Shown here piece by piece: positions 1-11,094 of a stretch of 64,000 bases of DNA (position 1 is its first letter; every line of letters starts with the position of its first letter). The notes under the pieces are model-generated. The model had not been told where the DNA came from, searched no databases, and was given only the letters and a program-made list of their open reading frames with translations. The stretch is taken from assembly GCF_964204645.1 (NCBI RefSeq), contig NC_134028.1, positions 4,314,501 through 4,378,500 on the forward strand, in the 5' to 3' direction. The position numbers and the translations under genes were made by a program. The stretch is from Tubulanus polymorphus (lineage: Eukaryota; Nemertea; Palaeonemertea; Tubulaniformes; Tubulanidae).

Positions 1-271
1 AACGGTTGTCCTCGTGATGCCTCGCCGTGTATCCACTGGATACAACTTTATTGTTAATGTCTTCTGATAGGAATTTTTCAAATTTATTGATGCTTATCCT
101 TTTACATAGAATATTATATTTGAATAAAAATTACTGCCACATTAACCGTCATGATGAGGTGTTTTATCTTTGATGTTGACAGTTAATCGGAAGAAGAAGA
201 GGTAAATGAAAGTGTCGATCAGGAGGGCAAAGAATCTCCAGAATCTCTCCAAAAAGGAATCGCTACATCAC

Positions 272-453
272 AATCAAGAGAAAGACATCAATAGCAAAGA
301 GGAGTTTTATTTCAGAATCTCTATATAAACTTACTGTCAGCGTCGATACATAACAGGCCCGTAATCAAGAGAAAGACATCAATAACAAAGAGGAGTTTTA
401 TTTCAGAATCTCTATATAAACTTACTATCAGCGTCGATACATAACAGACCCGT
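272..453. repeat. 91-bp tandem duplication, two copies
   Basis: Two adjacent 91-bp copies (272-362 and 363-453) differ at only a few positions. Each starts AATCAAGAGAAAGACATCAA and ends in a CCCGT pentamer. The near identity suggests a recent local duplication. No coding function is visible. Confidence 0.9.
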
Positions 454-455
454 AC

Positions 456-479
456 AAGGGGGTTCGGACGAACCCCCTT
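456..479. repeat. Short perfect hairpin
   Basis: AAGGGGGTTCG at 456-466 is followed by a 2-nt loop and its exact complement CGAACCCCCTT at 469-479. It directly follows the 91-bp tandem copies and may mark the end of a small non-autonomous element. An animal intergenic region gives no reason to call it a terminator. Confidence 0.75.
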
Positions 480-1659
480 TGATGAAAGTGCCCTTTTTCA
501 ATTTTTTTGACGTCTGGAAATTTTTTTCACACAATTTTCATGCCCTTTTTTACAAGTGGTCCCTAGATCCGTCCCTATTTATGGTAAAAAATGCAGGAAA
601 TTTATCTAAAAACAGGTAAGTCCACCGCCACCATCTTTGGGTGCCTTGGTGGCATTGTCCTTTCCCCAAAGTAGAACCCCCTAAATAAAAATCAAGTGGC
701 ATTACAATATTAACTCTGCTGAGCTCGAAACTCTGGGGACCGGTGATTTCTGAGACCCGCACGAGGAGAATCTCCCGTGCCAGGATTCGACCTCGATTGA
801 AACTCGATACCGACATGGTAGATTTGACAGCGCGGCGGCGCGGGGATCTTAGACACTATCAGAATATCAATATCAATATCAACATCAATATACAAATGGC
901 GTGCTCTACTGCGAAAAGCAAAAACCTCGCCTAATTTCAAACAAAGGCAGCCTCCTTTAAGACCCCAGAAATCAATATTTCAATATTGGGTAAGTATTCA
1001 TAACATTAGTTAAAATGGCGAAAAATATTTCATCTTAGATATTGTAGGTAATCATATTTCAGAGGTGAATCTAGGCGCACATGGTGAAAACCAGTCAAGC
1101 AAGACAAGTTGAAGTTGAAAAACTAAAAAAAAAACGGGCCAATGATGGATTGACTGACCTGGGAGGATCCAGGAATTTAGAATATGGGGCCCAAAACTTC
1201 AAGAGCCATCTGACTCTGATTTCTAGACAATTGGTCTTGCTGTGTTTCGGGCCTAATATATTCTCAAATGATTCTTCAGTGAATTAGCTTAGCTATTATG
1301 AATTCATTCTGTTTTTATCCAGTAATTGTGTTTTCATTTGTAGATGTGCATATTAAACCATTTTATAAAGAATTGACATCAGAAACAGTGAAAACGTGTA
1401 AGTTTATTTCATGTTTTAAATGTCTTCTTTTTTCGGTTTCAGAAACAGTTATTCATCTATTAATTCATGTATCTTCATTACTTTCTTTTATGTTTGATGT
1501 TGAACTTAAAAGGCAAAACCCAAAACCGTAGATGGAAAGCCCCTGGATAAATGAACTAGAGAATGGAGCGAACGATTCAATTTGTAAGTTTGAATTTCGA
1601 ATTTGATAATTTTGCAGTTATCAAAGAAAAGAAAACAATCTTTGATTTGTCTATCATAG
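480..1659. other. No gene supported
   Basis: Apart from the microsatellite at 864-892 I see no coding region here. There are short exon-like pieces near 1340-1392 and 1441-1531, with TTTCAG- or TTTGTAG-type acceptors and a GTAAGT-like donor. Their frames do not chain into anything I recognise. Confidence 0.5.
864..892. repeat. ATCAAT-type microsatellite
   Basis: Imperfect hexamer repeat of ATCAAT/ATCAAC units inside non-coding sequence. Confidence 0.8.
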
Positions 1660-1908
1660 GTATCACTACAATGGGAGCTTGGACAGGACAACAAGGAATC
1701 AATGCTTTACAATAAGACTTTCTTGGAATCGGCGCAAGACAACCAGGAATCAGTTCTTTACAGTAAAACTCCGTTGGATTCAATACAGGACACGGAGTTA
1801 GTACTTTACAATCAGACTCTTAGATTCTGCACAGGACAACAAGAATCACTGTTTTACAATAAGACTCGCTTGGATCTGGATTCTGTACAGGACGTCAGGA
1901 ATTACTAA
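1660..1908 (+). repeat. About 51-bp tandem repeats in an exon-like open frame
   Basis: An acceptor-like ATCATAG at 1653-1659 is followed by about 80 open codons ending in a TAA at 1906-1908. The sequence is four degenerate copies of an about 51-bp unit (starts near 1684, 1735, 1786 and 1832). Each encodes a version of QDNxES-LYNKTxLDS, with N-glycosylation-like NKT or NQT triplets. The third unit is 46 bp, so the frame shifts between copies 3 and 4. It could be the last exon of a repetitive protein or a minisatellite that happens to be open. I recognise no family. Confidence 0.35.
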
Positions 1909-2234
1909 ATGGAAATTCAAGATAAGTTACATTTATCTTATTTATCAGTTGTTGATTTGATTTAAGGGACCAGTTTAATGTTATAAACAATGTTTTTAAA
2001 TGAAATCTGGGCTTATGCATTTGTTAATTGAATCCATTCAAATGTCTTTATATCGGTGGTGTATATTTGATAAGGATTAGTTCATAGGTGGGATTCTTAT
2101 TTCCGCGATACATAAAGAATAAAGTGGGTTTACAGGTTTTCTAAATTGAGATCAACTCAAAGTTATTTCTAATCAATACGAAACTGGTCCCTGATATCAA
2201 TAACACAACTGTTATCAATCATGTTCCTTCGTCA
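1909..2234. other. No gene supported
   Basis: AT-rich sequence with no sustained open frame or recognised repeat. Confidence 0.5.
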
Positions 2235-2445
2235 CAATCAGATGTGTTCACAATTTCTCTGGATTATACAGCTGTAGATTTTGGACTGATTGAACAGTTA
2301 CAGATACATGTAACATTGTGTGCAGATACAGAATACAGATCTCTGCATACTTCATCATGTGATTGAACAGTGATTTGTTCTCTGATCTTCACAATAATTC
2401 CCAATCGTCTAACTAAAACATCGTAACACTTCAACTCATCTAATC
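2235..2445 (-). repeat. Inverted repeat, left arm (partner at 6945-7147)
   Basis: The reverse complement of this segment matches 6945-7147 closely over about 200 bp, from the ATCAGATGTGTTCA end to the TCAACTCATC end. Similarity stops abruptly at both ends. Read on the minus strand, this copy has an open frame of about 58 codons with several cysteines (CICNC) that runs out of the C-rich strand of the neighbouring minisatellite. The partner copy has stops in this frame, so coding is doubtful. Confidence 0.85.
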
Positions 2446-2452
2446 GTGGGGT

Positions 2453-2800
2453 TCGGGGAGGTTGGGTAGGGTTGAGGGGAGGCAGGGGTAGAGGGAGGGC
2501 GGGAGGGAAGGGGTCCGGGAGGGCGGGAGGGAAGGGGTCCGGGAGGGCGGGAGGGAAGGGGTCCGGGAGGGCGGGAGGGAAGGGGTCCGGGAGGGCGGGA
2601 GGGATGGGGTCCGGGAGGGTGGGGAGGGATCGAGTGAGGGAGGGTGGGATATAGGGGTGGGCTGGGTAGGATGGGTGGTGGTAGGAATTTGGAGGGAGGG
2701 TAGGAGGGTCTAGGTGGGTGGTAGCGTAGGTTTTAGGTAGGTAGGGGTTTAGGGTATAGGTGGGTGGTGAAGAATTTAGGTAGGTGGTAGTGTAGGGTCA
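2453..2800. repeat. G-rich 24-bp minisatellite, copy 1
   Basis: About six to seven copies of a 24-bp unit built on GGGAGGGCGGGAGGGAAGG (2491-2632), flanked by looser GGGTAGG/GGTAGG repeats to about 2800. Runs of three or more G at short spacing fit the G-quadruplex pattern on the plus strand. The open frame through it (Gly-Arg-Ala-Gly-Gly-Lys repeats) is a by-product of the repeat. Confidence 0.9.
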
Positions 2801-2844
2801 GGTGCAGGTTTAGTCTTGGTAGTTTTTTAGTCTTGAACTTCAGG

Positions 2845-2864
2845 ATATTTCAGAAAATGTGTCC
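2845..2864 (+). repeat. 20-bp inverted repeat, left copy (partner 3782-3801)
   Basis: TATTTCAGAAAATGTGTCCC here is exactly complementary to 3782-3801. The pair brackets about 920 bp that includes a tRNA-like block. They could be terminal inverted repeats of a small element, but I found no target-site duplication. Confidence 0.55.
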
Positions 2865-2994
2865 CATTTTTCATTGCATTTTAATAACCGATAGGATTAG
2901 TATAAAATTCCTTTACTGTTATGCATCGTCACACGAGACTGAACATACAATATTACAGTAGTTACACATATGACAAGCTGGTTAAATGGACTAG

Positions 2995-3070
2995 TTCTAT
3001 TAGTTTTACTGGTTTATAGCGCGAGACCTGGGTTCGATCCCCAGTGAGTGCGCGTAATTTCGCTGTAACT
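2995..3070 (+). repeat. tRNA-related SINE-like fragment
   Basis: CCTGGGTTCGATCCCCAG at about 3027-3044 forms a tRNA T-arm (5-bp stem, TTCGATC loop) and carries a B-box-like core. TATAGCGCGAGA lies upstream. There is no matching 5' acceptor strand or clear A box, so it is not an intact tRNA. A tRNA-derived SINE head is the likeliest reading. Confidence 0.45.
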
Positions 3071-3781
3071 TCTCTTAAAATCGTTAAGAGATAATTGCCC
3101 CTGATTTTGAATGGGCACTTTTCAATTTTTAGGGCCATTATTCAAGTTGGCCACGAATCAGTAATTTACTCGAATGATTAGAAACTGCTCCCTGGTAGCA
3201 ATCGAAATAGGCATCGAAATATGTCTGAATGAGCAATTCAATCAATCAACAATTATTTTCGTAATAATTACTGTTGAAATACTGCTTCTTTTTGAATACG
3301 TTGCCAACTACTGACTGACTGTAGTGAGAGGACTGCAGCCTAAGGACTTTGAAGATTGTTGTTGAGTTGCAGTCCACGTTCAGTCCACGTTTTTTTTACC
3401 GAATGACCTTGGATTAATTTTCTCCCCGGCAAGACTTGTGATTAAAATGGTGAAATTGTGAGCGTATTTCATTCCTAATTTCAACCAGGGAACTGCTCAG
3501 AATGCATCAACATTCGTCTGATTTTCCAATATTTCGTAAGTTTGGTGTTTCGCATTTGTGGCGCTCGCTGTCGATGGCTGAGCTGTCATTAATTCCCACA
3601 CACGTGTGTAATATAGTGTCCCAATATTCCATGTTCTATTTCTCAAAAACGATGTCCCCAGGACGCTTCTGTAGTAATCGCTTTAAATCAATTTTCAGAT
3701 TCTCTTCATTTGCCTTCAGCAGCACGCGGCACGGACTATTTGAAGATATTAGTTAGTAATCCTAGTGTTTCCACAAGGAGG

Positions 3782-3801
3782 GGACACATTTTCTGAAATA
3801 A
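3782..3801 (-). repeat. 20-bp inverted repeat, right copy
   Basis: Exact reverse complement of 2845-2864. See the left copy. Confidence 0.55.
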
Positions 3802-4882
3802 ACTGTACAATTTATAGGTGGAACAATGATGTCACGGACAAAGACAGAGAGACTATTGTTCTATAATATTTCCAGCAACATTTATCATTGATTAGATTCT
3901 ATTGAAGTCAGTTTATTTCAAGCTGTGACTTCTTGTTTGCTGGACAGAATTATTTAAAGGCACTGTTGAACTTATTATACTTCAAGAAATATTTATGTAC
4001 CAGATGCAGTTTTATCTAGTTTTAGAGTACTAAATCCTCTCCTGATTATTGTGGGATTCTCTACATGTTTTATCAATGGTTAGATTATTTCTCTTTATGA
4101 CAGTTAGAGATTATTTTGCTATTTTTCACGTTCATATCATTTTATATGAAAGTTATTTCGTCCTCCGCAGTTTAAGTATTTGAAATTTTATCAGGGTTTC
4201 AATTTGTCTAGTTTATATGACGTTATAGCTCATAGACGTTTGATCGATGCATTATTCCAGACTCTAATTTGCTTAGATCCTTATTTTTGACTTTATTAAT
4301 TAGTGCACAGATTATGAACTCATTTAGGGTATAATCTTAAAGTGGGCCGGACACTAGTGTCAAAGCCACTGCAACAACTACGCCACGGCAATTCATCAGC
4401 GACATTGACGCCGAATGTTTTCCCCGCATATTAGTATCAACGACGCAGTTTCAAGCGCTGCATCTGTCACTATTGTAGGTCAAGTGATTACTATTAATGA
4501 ATGATATGATCTCGTCGCGCGCTTTCGCGTTGTAACTTAATCCTGCGGCACTGACGCAGAATTAGGCGCACACACCGCACCAAAAATATTAAGCATGTCA
4601 GATATCGGGGTCCAAAAACGACTGAAAATTCCCCCCCGCACACTAGGTGATTTTGACGCCGGTGTACTTGTTATGGCAGCTTTGATGCTATTGTGGGACC
4701 CGCTTAACCTTAATGCATCTGATCAATCCAATTATGGTCAGTTTTCAAAACATGCAACGCTCAATTTCATGATGTATGCGTTTGTTTGTTCAGCAGTGAC
4801 CATTTAATGGCTAAAAACTGCTCCGCGTGTAATGTATCAAAATTCTGAGTAATTCTTAAAATCTAGTGCTACCTTTGTATAG
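3802..4882. other. No gene supported
   Basis: AT-rich sequence without a credible coding exon. The short open frame at 4595-4807 matches nothing I know and lacks splice or start support. Confidence 0.5.
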
Positions 4883-5236
4883 TTACTGAACCAAGACCAA
4901 GAACCAAACTTTGCATTTACTCTTATCGAACCTGGCCCATGTAAGTCACCTTAAACGAGGGCCAAGAGCCAAATTAATTCTCATGTTATCAAACCAAAGC
5001 CGTGAGCTAAATTTACTCTCTGCGGTCACCAAATCAGAACCATGGACCAAACTCTGCCTCTTTGGTCACCAAACCAGGGACTTGAACCAAACATTGACTC
5101 TTTCGTCACCAAAAACAGTGCCCTGAACCAAACATTGACTCTTTGGTCACCAAACCAGGGTCGTGAACCAAACTGACTCTAGGTCACCAAACCAGGGCCG
5201 CGAACCAAATTTTGACTCTTTGGTCCCCAAACCAAA
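4883..5236. repeat. About 42-bp minisatellite (GGTCACCAAACCAGGG type)
   Basis: Eight or so degenerate copies of an about 40-43-bp unit containing GGTCACCAAACCAGGG, then GAACCAAACATTGACTCTTT. The 3' copies are the most alike. The open frame across it is repeat-driven. Confidence 0.85.
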
Positions 5237-5318
5237 TCTATTTGTGAATAAAATGATTTATGTGGAACAAATGACGTTGTTAATGTAAGAATCATCTGGA
5301 TACAATATAGTTTATCAG

Positions 5319-5340
5319 TGCTGCTGCTGCTGCTGCTGCT
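5319..5340. repeat. (TGC)n microsatellite
   Basis: Seven consecutive TGC/CTG triplets. Confidence 0.9.
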
Positions 5341-6599
5341 ACTGGTTTTATTGGCGGCAGCTGTGAGGGATTCTAGTCTAAATCAACAAACAATGTTACT
5401 GTCATTTGACATTGATTTATTGCTGCTTGTCTCTACAAGACATATAAATTTGATCCCAGTTGGAACTGATGAGTGTCATTGAGAAGACAAATGATAAAAT
5501 GAGAAAAGCCAATAAGAGAAAGCCATATGAAAAGAAAAATATGAAGCGAATGTAAAACAGCATAAAATGCTGATATAAAGAGTGGGGTCTGAGAGCAATT
5601 CGAAGGTTTAGTGTCTTGCACGCTTAGAGGGCGGGCAGGGGTCTATTCCTACCTCGACTCAAAAAATTCTGTCGGCTGAAACAAAAAAGAGTGAAAAAGA
5701 AAAATGAAAAATGGCAAATGATGAAATATGGCTGAAGTTTTATGCGTTCCGCTGGGTTCAAGTGTAACTTAAAAGACAATGAAACAGATTATTAATTATC
5801 TGTTTTACAACATAATTATAGACATCTGTAGTTTATAAGCATTGATTGATAAATCTTAGGCATAGGATTCCATAAAACAACTTGCTCATTTAAAGCCTCT
5901 AGCAGTAGCAGTAGTAGTAGTAGAGAGATAGAAATGTCTAATCTGACTATCAACTGTCATTGGTCCCACAATGGTTTCATAATGAGAATGATCGCATGTT
6001 GAATTCATAATCATAGCCTTGTTCATTTTTGATCTATCTGAATCAACCATCATTCTTGTCCTTGGTTGGTGTTTGCCCTCCACCCAACATTGTGAGTGTA
6101 GAGTTTTGGTCTGGTTCTGGTGAACCATCCATATTTCCCTCCCAACAATGTTAGTTTAGTTTCTTTGGTTTGGTTTGATAATTCAGAGATGAATACCTCC
6201 ACAACTGAAACTCGCTCCGTTTGATAAATGAAATCTAAATGCCGTTATCTAGCAACATGCCGTGAAACTTAAATTGATTTGAACAATCCCCAACATGATA
6301 CCAGCGTATGGTCACATAATTACTAATTGGATGGCTAAGAAAAAATAGAAAGGAATAATTTGAATAAATTCCTCAATTGTTAAAGGAATCATCTATAAAA
6401 ATGAGGCCTTGTGATTTTCAACACTGTTGGTATTTGATCATTTGAATTCCTCCATCTCTGAGTCTTGTGGATGATGCAATCGATTGGGTATTCGATTTCT
6501 TGATGAAATTGATATTATCGTGAAAAATGGCAAATCATTTTTGGAGGTATTGTACAGACGAGTGATGTCATAGGAAGAGACGAAAGAGTTGAGGAGGCT
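5341..6599. other. No gene supported
   Basis: AT-rich sequence. An imperfect AGTAGC/AGTAGT tract lies near 5900-5925. I see no coding exon. Confidence 0.5.
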
Positions 6600-6944
6600 T
6601 GATGGGAGGGCATTGAGGGAGGCTAGGTGGGAGGGCATTGAGGGAGGGCATTGTGGGAGGCTAGTTGGGTGGGCATTGAGGGAGGCTAGGTGGGTGGGCT
6701 TGATGGGAGGGCATTGAGGGATGGGGTCAGGGAGGGTGAGAGGGATGGGGTGTGGGAGGGCAGGAGGGAAGGGGTGTGGGAGGGCGGGAGGGAAGGGGTG
6801 TGGGAGGGCGGGAGGGTAGGGGTGTGGGAGGGCGGGAGGGTAGGGGTGTGGGAGGGCGGGAGGGAATGGGTGTGGTAGGGTGGGAGGGAAGGGGTGTGGG
6901 AGGGCGGGAGGGATGGGGTCTGGGAGGGTCAGGACGGGAGGTTA
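6600..6944. repeat. G-rich 24-bp minisatellite, copy 2
   Basis: The core at 6716-6930 repeats a 24-bp unit almost identical to copy 1 at 2491-2632 (shared GGGAGGGCGGGAGGGAAGG, GTGT in place of GTCC). It is preceded by a looser GGGAGGGCATTGAGG period. The G-rich strand is the plus strand in both copies, although their unique flanks are inverted. G-quadruplex potential is high. Confidence 0.9.
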
Positions 6945-7147
6945 GGTGAGTTGAGGTGTTAAGATGTTTTAGTTAGACAGTTGGGAATTGTGAAGATGAG
7001 AGAACAAATCACTGTTTAATCACAGGATGAAGTAATGCAGAGATCTGTATTCTGTATCTGCACTATGTCACATGTTTCTGTAACTGTTCAATCAGTCCGA
7101 AATCTAAAGCTGTATATAATATAGAGATTGTGAACACATCTGATTGG
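6945..7147 (+). repeat. Inverted repeat, right arm (partner at 2235-2445)
   Basis: Matches the reverse complement of 2235-2445 with scattered substitutions and small indels. Similarity stops at the TGATTGGGA boundary. Confidence 0.85.
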
Positions 7148-7199
7148 GACGTCTCTGTTGACGTTTTGAATTATTTTCGAACTAGAAACTACTGTTTAA

Positions 7200-9100
7200 C
7201 TCTCATCTGCTGTTTTACTCTTTATTTCAGAAAAACACGGCACCAGCAGCTGGTAAAAGCTGTTTGGAGATGTATCAGTATTCATTATCAATCTGTTTAT
7301 TTTTCATATCACAACAGTTTGAGGTGAGTTTTCAATCATTCAAATACTGATCAAAGTTGAAATCATCAACGTCTTATGTTTTTCATATATATTTTTTTAG
7401 TGGACAGAGCTATGGAGGTCTTAGCGCCCAACAACAACCATCAATACCGCTAGCTGAAAAACATTGAGGAAAATGGTGAGATATGGTTTGAAACTGCTCT
7501 TATTTCATAACAACTTATGTAATGTATGCTTCTCTACAAAATCTGTATTCTAGGGGCCAAAATGAAGGTGAACCATTGCCTATCTGCAAACAGTAAACAT
7601 TGCGTTCTACCAAACACAAGTCAGAAGTGGGGAGTTTTCGATTTATTGCAGTAATTTGTGGTGTGTAAGTAATTTTCTCTACATAGTTCAACCTGGTGCT
7701 TGCTTGTTTACAGCCTTAGGGTTCAATTATCTATGTCTTTATTTCGGGAAGTCATCAGTATGGCTCTTGGATGTGAAATCCTGCTAGAAAGTGAAATAGT
7801 CTGCATGGTCAAAAGGCACTAAACTAATCCGATAATCCGGTGAGTTTTTCATCACTCCACTGTGCTCGAATTTGATAATAACCCGGCGATATATTATTCT
7901 ATACAGTATTTTTGTGTGTCCTTCTCTCAAAAGCTTTGTATAAGAAGTGCTGCTGGTGCTGCTGGTGCTGCTGGTGCTGCTGCTGCTGCTGCTGCTGCAT
8001 CCCCAATCAAAATCTCCTTGGGAAATATCGTGGACAATATGCTACAATAATCAAAGGTGAGAAAAATAGTACCGGGTAATTTTCAGAAAAGCAGACGCAT
8101 GTAATGTTTCTTTATTTCACTATTCAATTTCTCTTTACAGAATGAAATCCACACAGCACCAGAATTTTACAAATTTCACATATTTCAAAAGACCTGGTTC
8201 AAAGTTAACCTTGAACATATTGCTAGATCCTCCTCACATGCATCCTGATAATTCTGCAAACTCTGGCAGTCAGAAATTGGAGACGAAAGCTGTGAGCTTC
8301 AATCTGAAACAGCTCTCATTTCATAACGACTTAACTGACAATTCATAGCATTTATACATTTGTATTTTAGGAGCCATGATAAGCGGAACCTTTGACAGAA
8401 TCTGTGAACACTAAACACTAGGAATTCACTGAAGATAATTCACTGAAGATTTCTAAATGATGGACATTGGTTTAGATCCTCAAAATAAGTATGGTGAGTT
8501 TTATATCAATTTATTGCATTAATTTGTAGTGATTTATCAGTTTTAAAATATGTTTATCATTTTTCGTCCGGTTTCGAAAGAATTATCTTCAAATCAAGTC
8601 AGCAAAATGGTGGGTCAGAAATCTGCATACACTCAACGGATTGTGATAAACTACTCAAAAGGCTGGTGGGTTTTCTGATAACACAAACATGCTGCAGTTT
8701 CTATTTATTTCACGAATTATTTTCTGGCATAATTTTTCTCTTTACAGAATGCGATGCACCAGACACATTGCAGCTGAAGGAATTGAGGAAATTCATTTTC
8801 AAATAAAGAAGAAGCTCGTTGTTGCTCAAGTTGCTATTAATTCTATAAGAAACTAAGTAATTTTTGCTACAAAATTCAACCTGGTTCTCGCTTGTTATAA
8901 AACTTCGCGGTTCATTTATTTTGTAAATTCATTTTTTTCAGTAAATCATCAGTGCTCTTAACTTAATGACATTATGGCTCTTGGAAGTGAAATCCTGGAA
9001 ATGGAAATGAAAATCTGGAAATGGAAATGATCTGCATGGTCAAAATGGTACAACACTTAAAAGACCGCCTTGGTGAAATCCAGCCTCAGAAACTTGAGCT
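7200..9100 (+). repeat. Degenerate tandem duplication with exon-intron texture
   Basis: Blocks recur at offsets of roughly 0.8-1.2 kb: 7488-7605 resembles 8305-8425, and 7668-7830 resembles 8854-9050 (shared TTCAACCTGGT, ATGGCTCTTGGA, CTGCATGGTCAAAA). Acceptor-like TTTACAG or TTTCAG and donor-like GTGAG sites recur (for example 7231-7322, flanked by TTTCAG and GTGAGT). Frames are short and broken, so this looks like a decaying duplicated exon block or a non-coding spliced transcript. I recognise no protein. Confidence 0.5.
7948..7999. repeat. Interrupted (GCT/GGT)n microsatellite
   Basis: GCTGCTGGT triplets pass into pure GCT repeats. It sits in a possible exon of the duplicated block, where it would encode Ala/Gly. 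No protein is supported. Confidence 0.9.
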
Positions 9101-9400
9101 TGAACTTATCAGATAAACACAAGTTTTAAAATGGTTGGTTTTTCTAATAATATTTAGCCCCAATTTCTGACTGCTAGAGTTTTGCATTGTAAATACGATG
9201 CTATTGTTCTCACAGTATGATTTTTTTGCAGCATGAAATTTGTCCAATTGAAAGTTGATCAAAGATTGAATCATGGTGTTTGATACGGTAACTATAAAAC
9301 TCTTGTTTCTGAAGTATTTCATGAAATTTCCAATTGACTGTTAATCTAATCCAACATTTGCGATGTAATATTTGCAGACACAAGTTTTCTCTTATTCTAG

Positions 9401-9651
9401 GACGAAGTGGGGATCAATATGCCATTTGACAGGGACACCGACCAATACGCCGTCTACCTTGAGAATGATATACTGCCACTTACTGCAGACATCTGCAATT
9501 TTTAAGTTTAAAGCCAAATGAAAATGTTTATATTGTGCCGACCAGCAGTACAGACCTACTGTTGTTCTGTTTGTGATGGTTTCATTTACTGCGAATCATG
9601 TATCCATAAAAAATGGAGTCATCCCCTGATTCGTCTCACAATGCTGTGACG
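9401..9651 (+). pseudogene. Exon-like remnant with a cysteine-rich finger, frame broken
   Basis: After an acceptor-like TTCTAG (9395-9400) a 35-codon open stretch ends in TAA at about 9505-9507. The same frame then reopens (about 9514-9648). There it spells a C-C-x2-C then Y-C-x2-C then H-x2-K-W-x-H arrangement resembling a B-box or ZZ type zinc finger. An adjacent frame contributes a CLYC pair just before it, as if a 1-nt indel broke a longer finger. It reads as a relic, not a working gene. Confidence 0.35.
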
Positions 9652-9660
9652 TCATTTTTG

Positions 9661-11094
9661 CTGTAGAATTAATTGCCTGTTCACTGAATAGATGATTTGA
9701 ACCCGCTATATACAAATTCAAAAGATTAAACACGTAATTTATTTATCAAGAATCAGAATCAAAATAAATTTAAGTAAATGAAGAAATAACTAGAACAACC
9801 AATGCACAAAATAACAAAACCTCTCAACCTGAGCACATAACACCCCCGCGCGCTACTTTTTCGATTAACTTTTTCTTCCTATTCATTCCCCTATGTTTTA
9901 GTTATTTCTTCACATCTGACAATGGTCTCTAGAGAGACTCCAAGACGTTGTGTCTTTTAATTCTTTTAAATTTGTATAGTCTTAATCTTATTTTGATTTT
10001 TACTGAAAATTGAAATTGAAGAAAAATGATGGGCTTTCTGAGATAGAGATCAAGGGTATGAGATATTTAACACACTCCGTGTAATTGTATTAGTTTGTAA
10101 TTGTTTCTACCTCAGAACCCAGTTCCACTGTTCTGGGCATGTACGTATACACTTGTATAATAATGTATTGTAAATGGGCTTATAGTCCCACAGTAAATGA
10201 AAGTTGACAAATGTTGACACGTTTTCTTTTAAAAATCATGGGACACTATTTTGTATGAACTGTTGTATCGTGTTATTTGAAATAAATATATATTTTCTCT
10301 GTTGTTCCATTTGTGATCACAGACGCCAGCAGTTTCATAGACTCTGCGTCACGTACAATGTAAGGTTTATCATGTAACGTTATAAACCTTACGTAGGTAT
10401 GATTTACTCCAACAATTGCTTAGAACATATTTCATTTTGAAGAAAAAATCCAAACGTTGATTCCTCTTATGATTGTTAAACGACCATGTAGACCCGGTTT
10501 CACTAACATAGTTTAAACTTAATCCTCAATCAATGTAAGAGTTTATTGTGAAACTTGACCCTGATGAAATACTTTGTACTCGGTGTACGCGTATGAAACT
10601 GCAGGCTTCTAAACTGAAACTCGCAAAACCTACCCAGGGTCCTACAGTTCAGGCGCTGTCTGTGCCCTCGAAAAATTTTGGTTTCGGTTGAGATCAAAGT
10701 GCACACAATCTATGAGCCATAAAAAATAATTGCCTTCCTACTAGGCCTAAACCATATGTGAATGCAGGGTCCGATCTAATGAATGAAAGCCACTTGCCCG
10801 GGGCCAAGCACATCTGAAATTTCACCTGACGCCTCAAAAAATCGGGAAACTAGTTTTCAGACATTAAAATGTGTTTAGTGGGACCCTGGAATGAAAATGA
10901 ACTCTCCGAAGTTTAGGAAGGCAATATATATGAGGTACTTTCGTTTTGTCAAAAGGGTATTTCTAAAAAAGAAAATGTACTCGTCGTAGAATTGAAAAAG
11001 GGCAAATTATGCCCAAAAATCTTTAAAAAGGCGAAGACCCAGTCAATTCATTCTTCGCCTTTCTATTAATGATGATGAAATTAATCTGTTTCAT
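9661..11094. other. No gene supported
   Basis: AT-rich intergenic sequence with several AATAAA motifs on the plus strand (for example near 9765 and 10281) but no coding exon that they could serve. Confidence 0.5.

Noticed and set aside
456-479. Hairpin as a bacterial-type terminator
   Set aside because: The window is animal DNA with spliced genes and no bacterial gene is present.
760-860. Possible tRNA/SINE B box on the minus strand (GGTCGAATCCTGG)
   Set aside because: The motif lacks one T and there is no A box or tRNA fold.
2472-2654. Gly/Arg-rich frame in the minisatellite
   Set aside because: Periodic product of a 24-bp repeat, with no start context or splice sites. The similar frames at 6690-6949 are rejected for the same reason.
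2988-3060. Functional tRNA gene
   Set aside because: Only the T-arm is intact. No 5' acceptor strand pairs with the 3' side.
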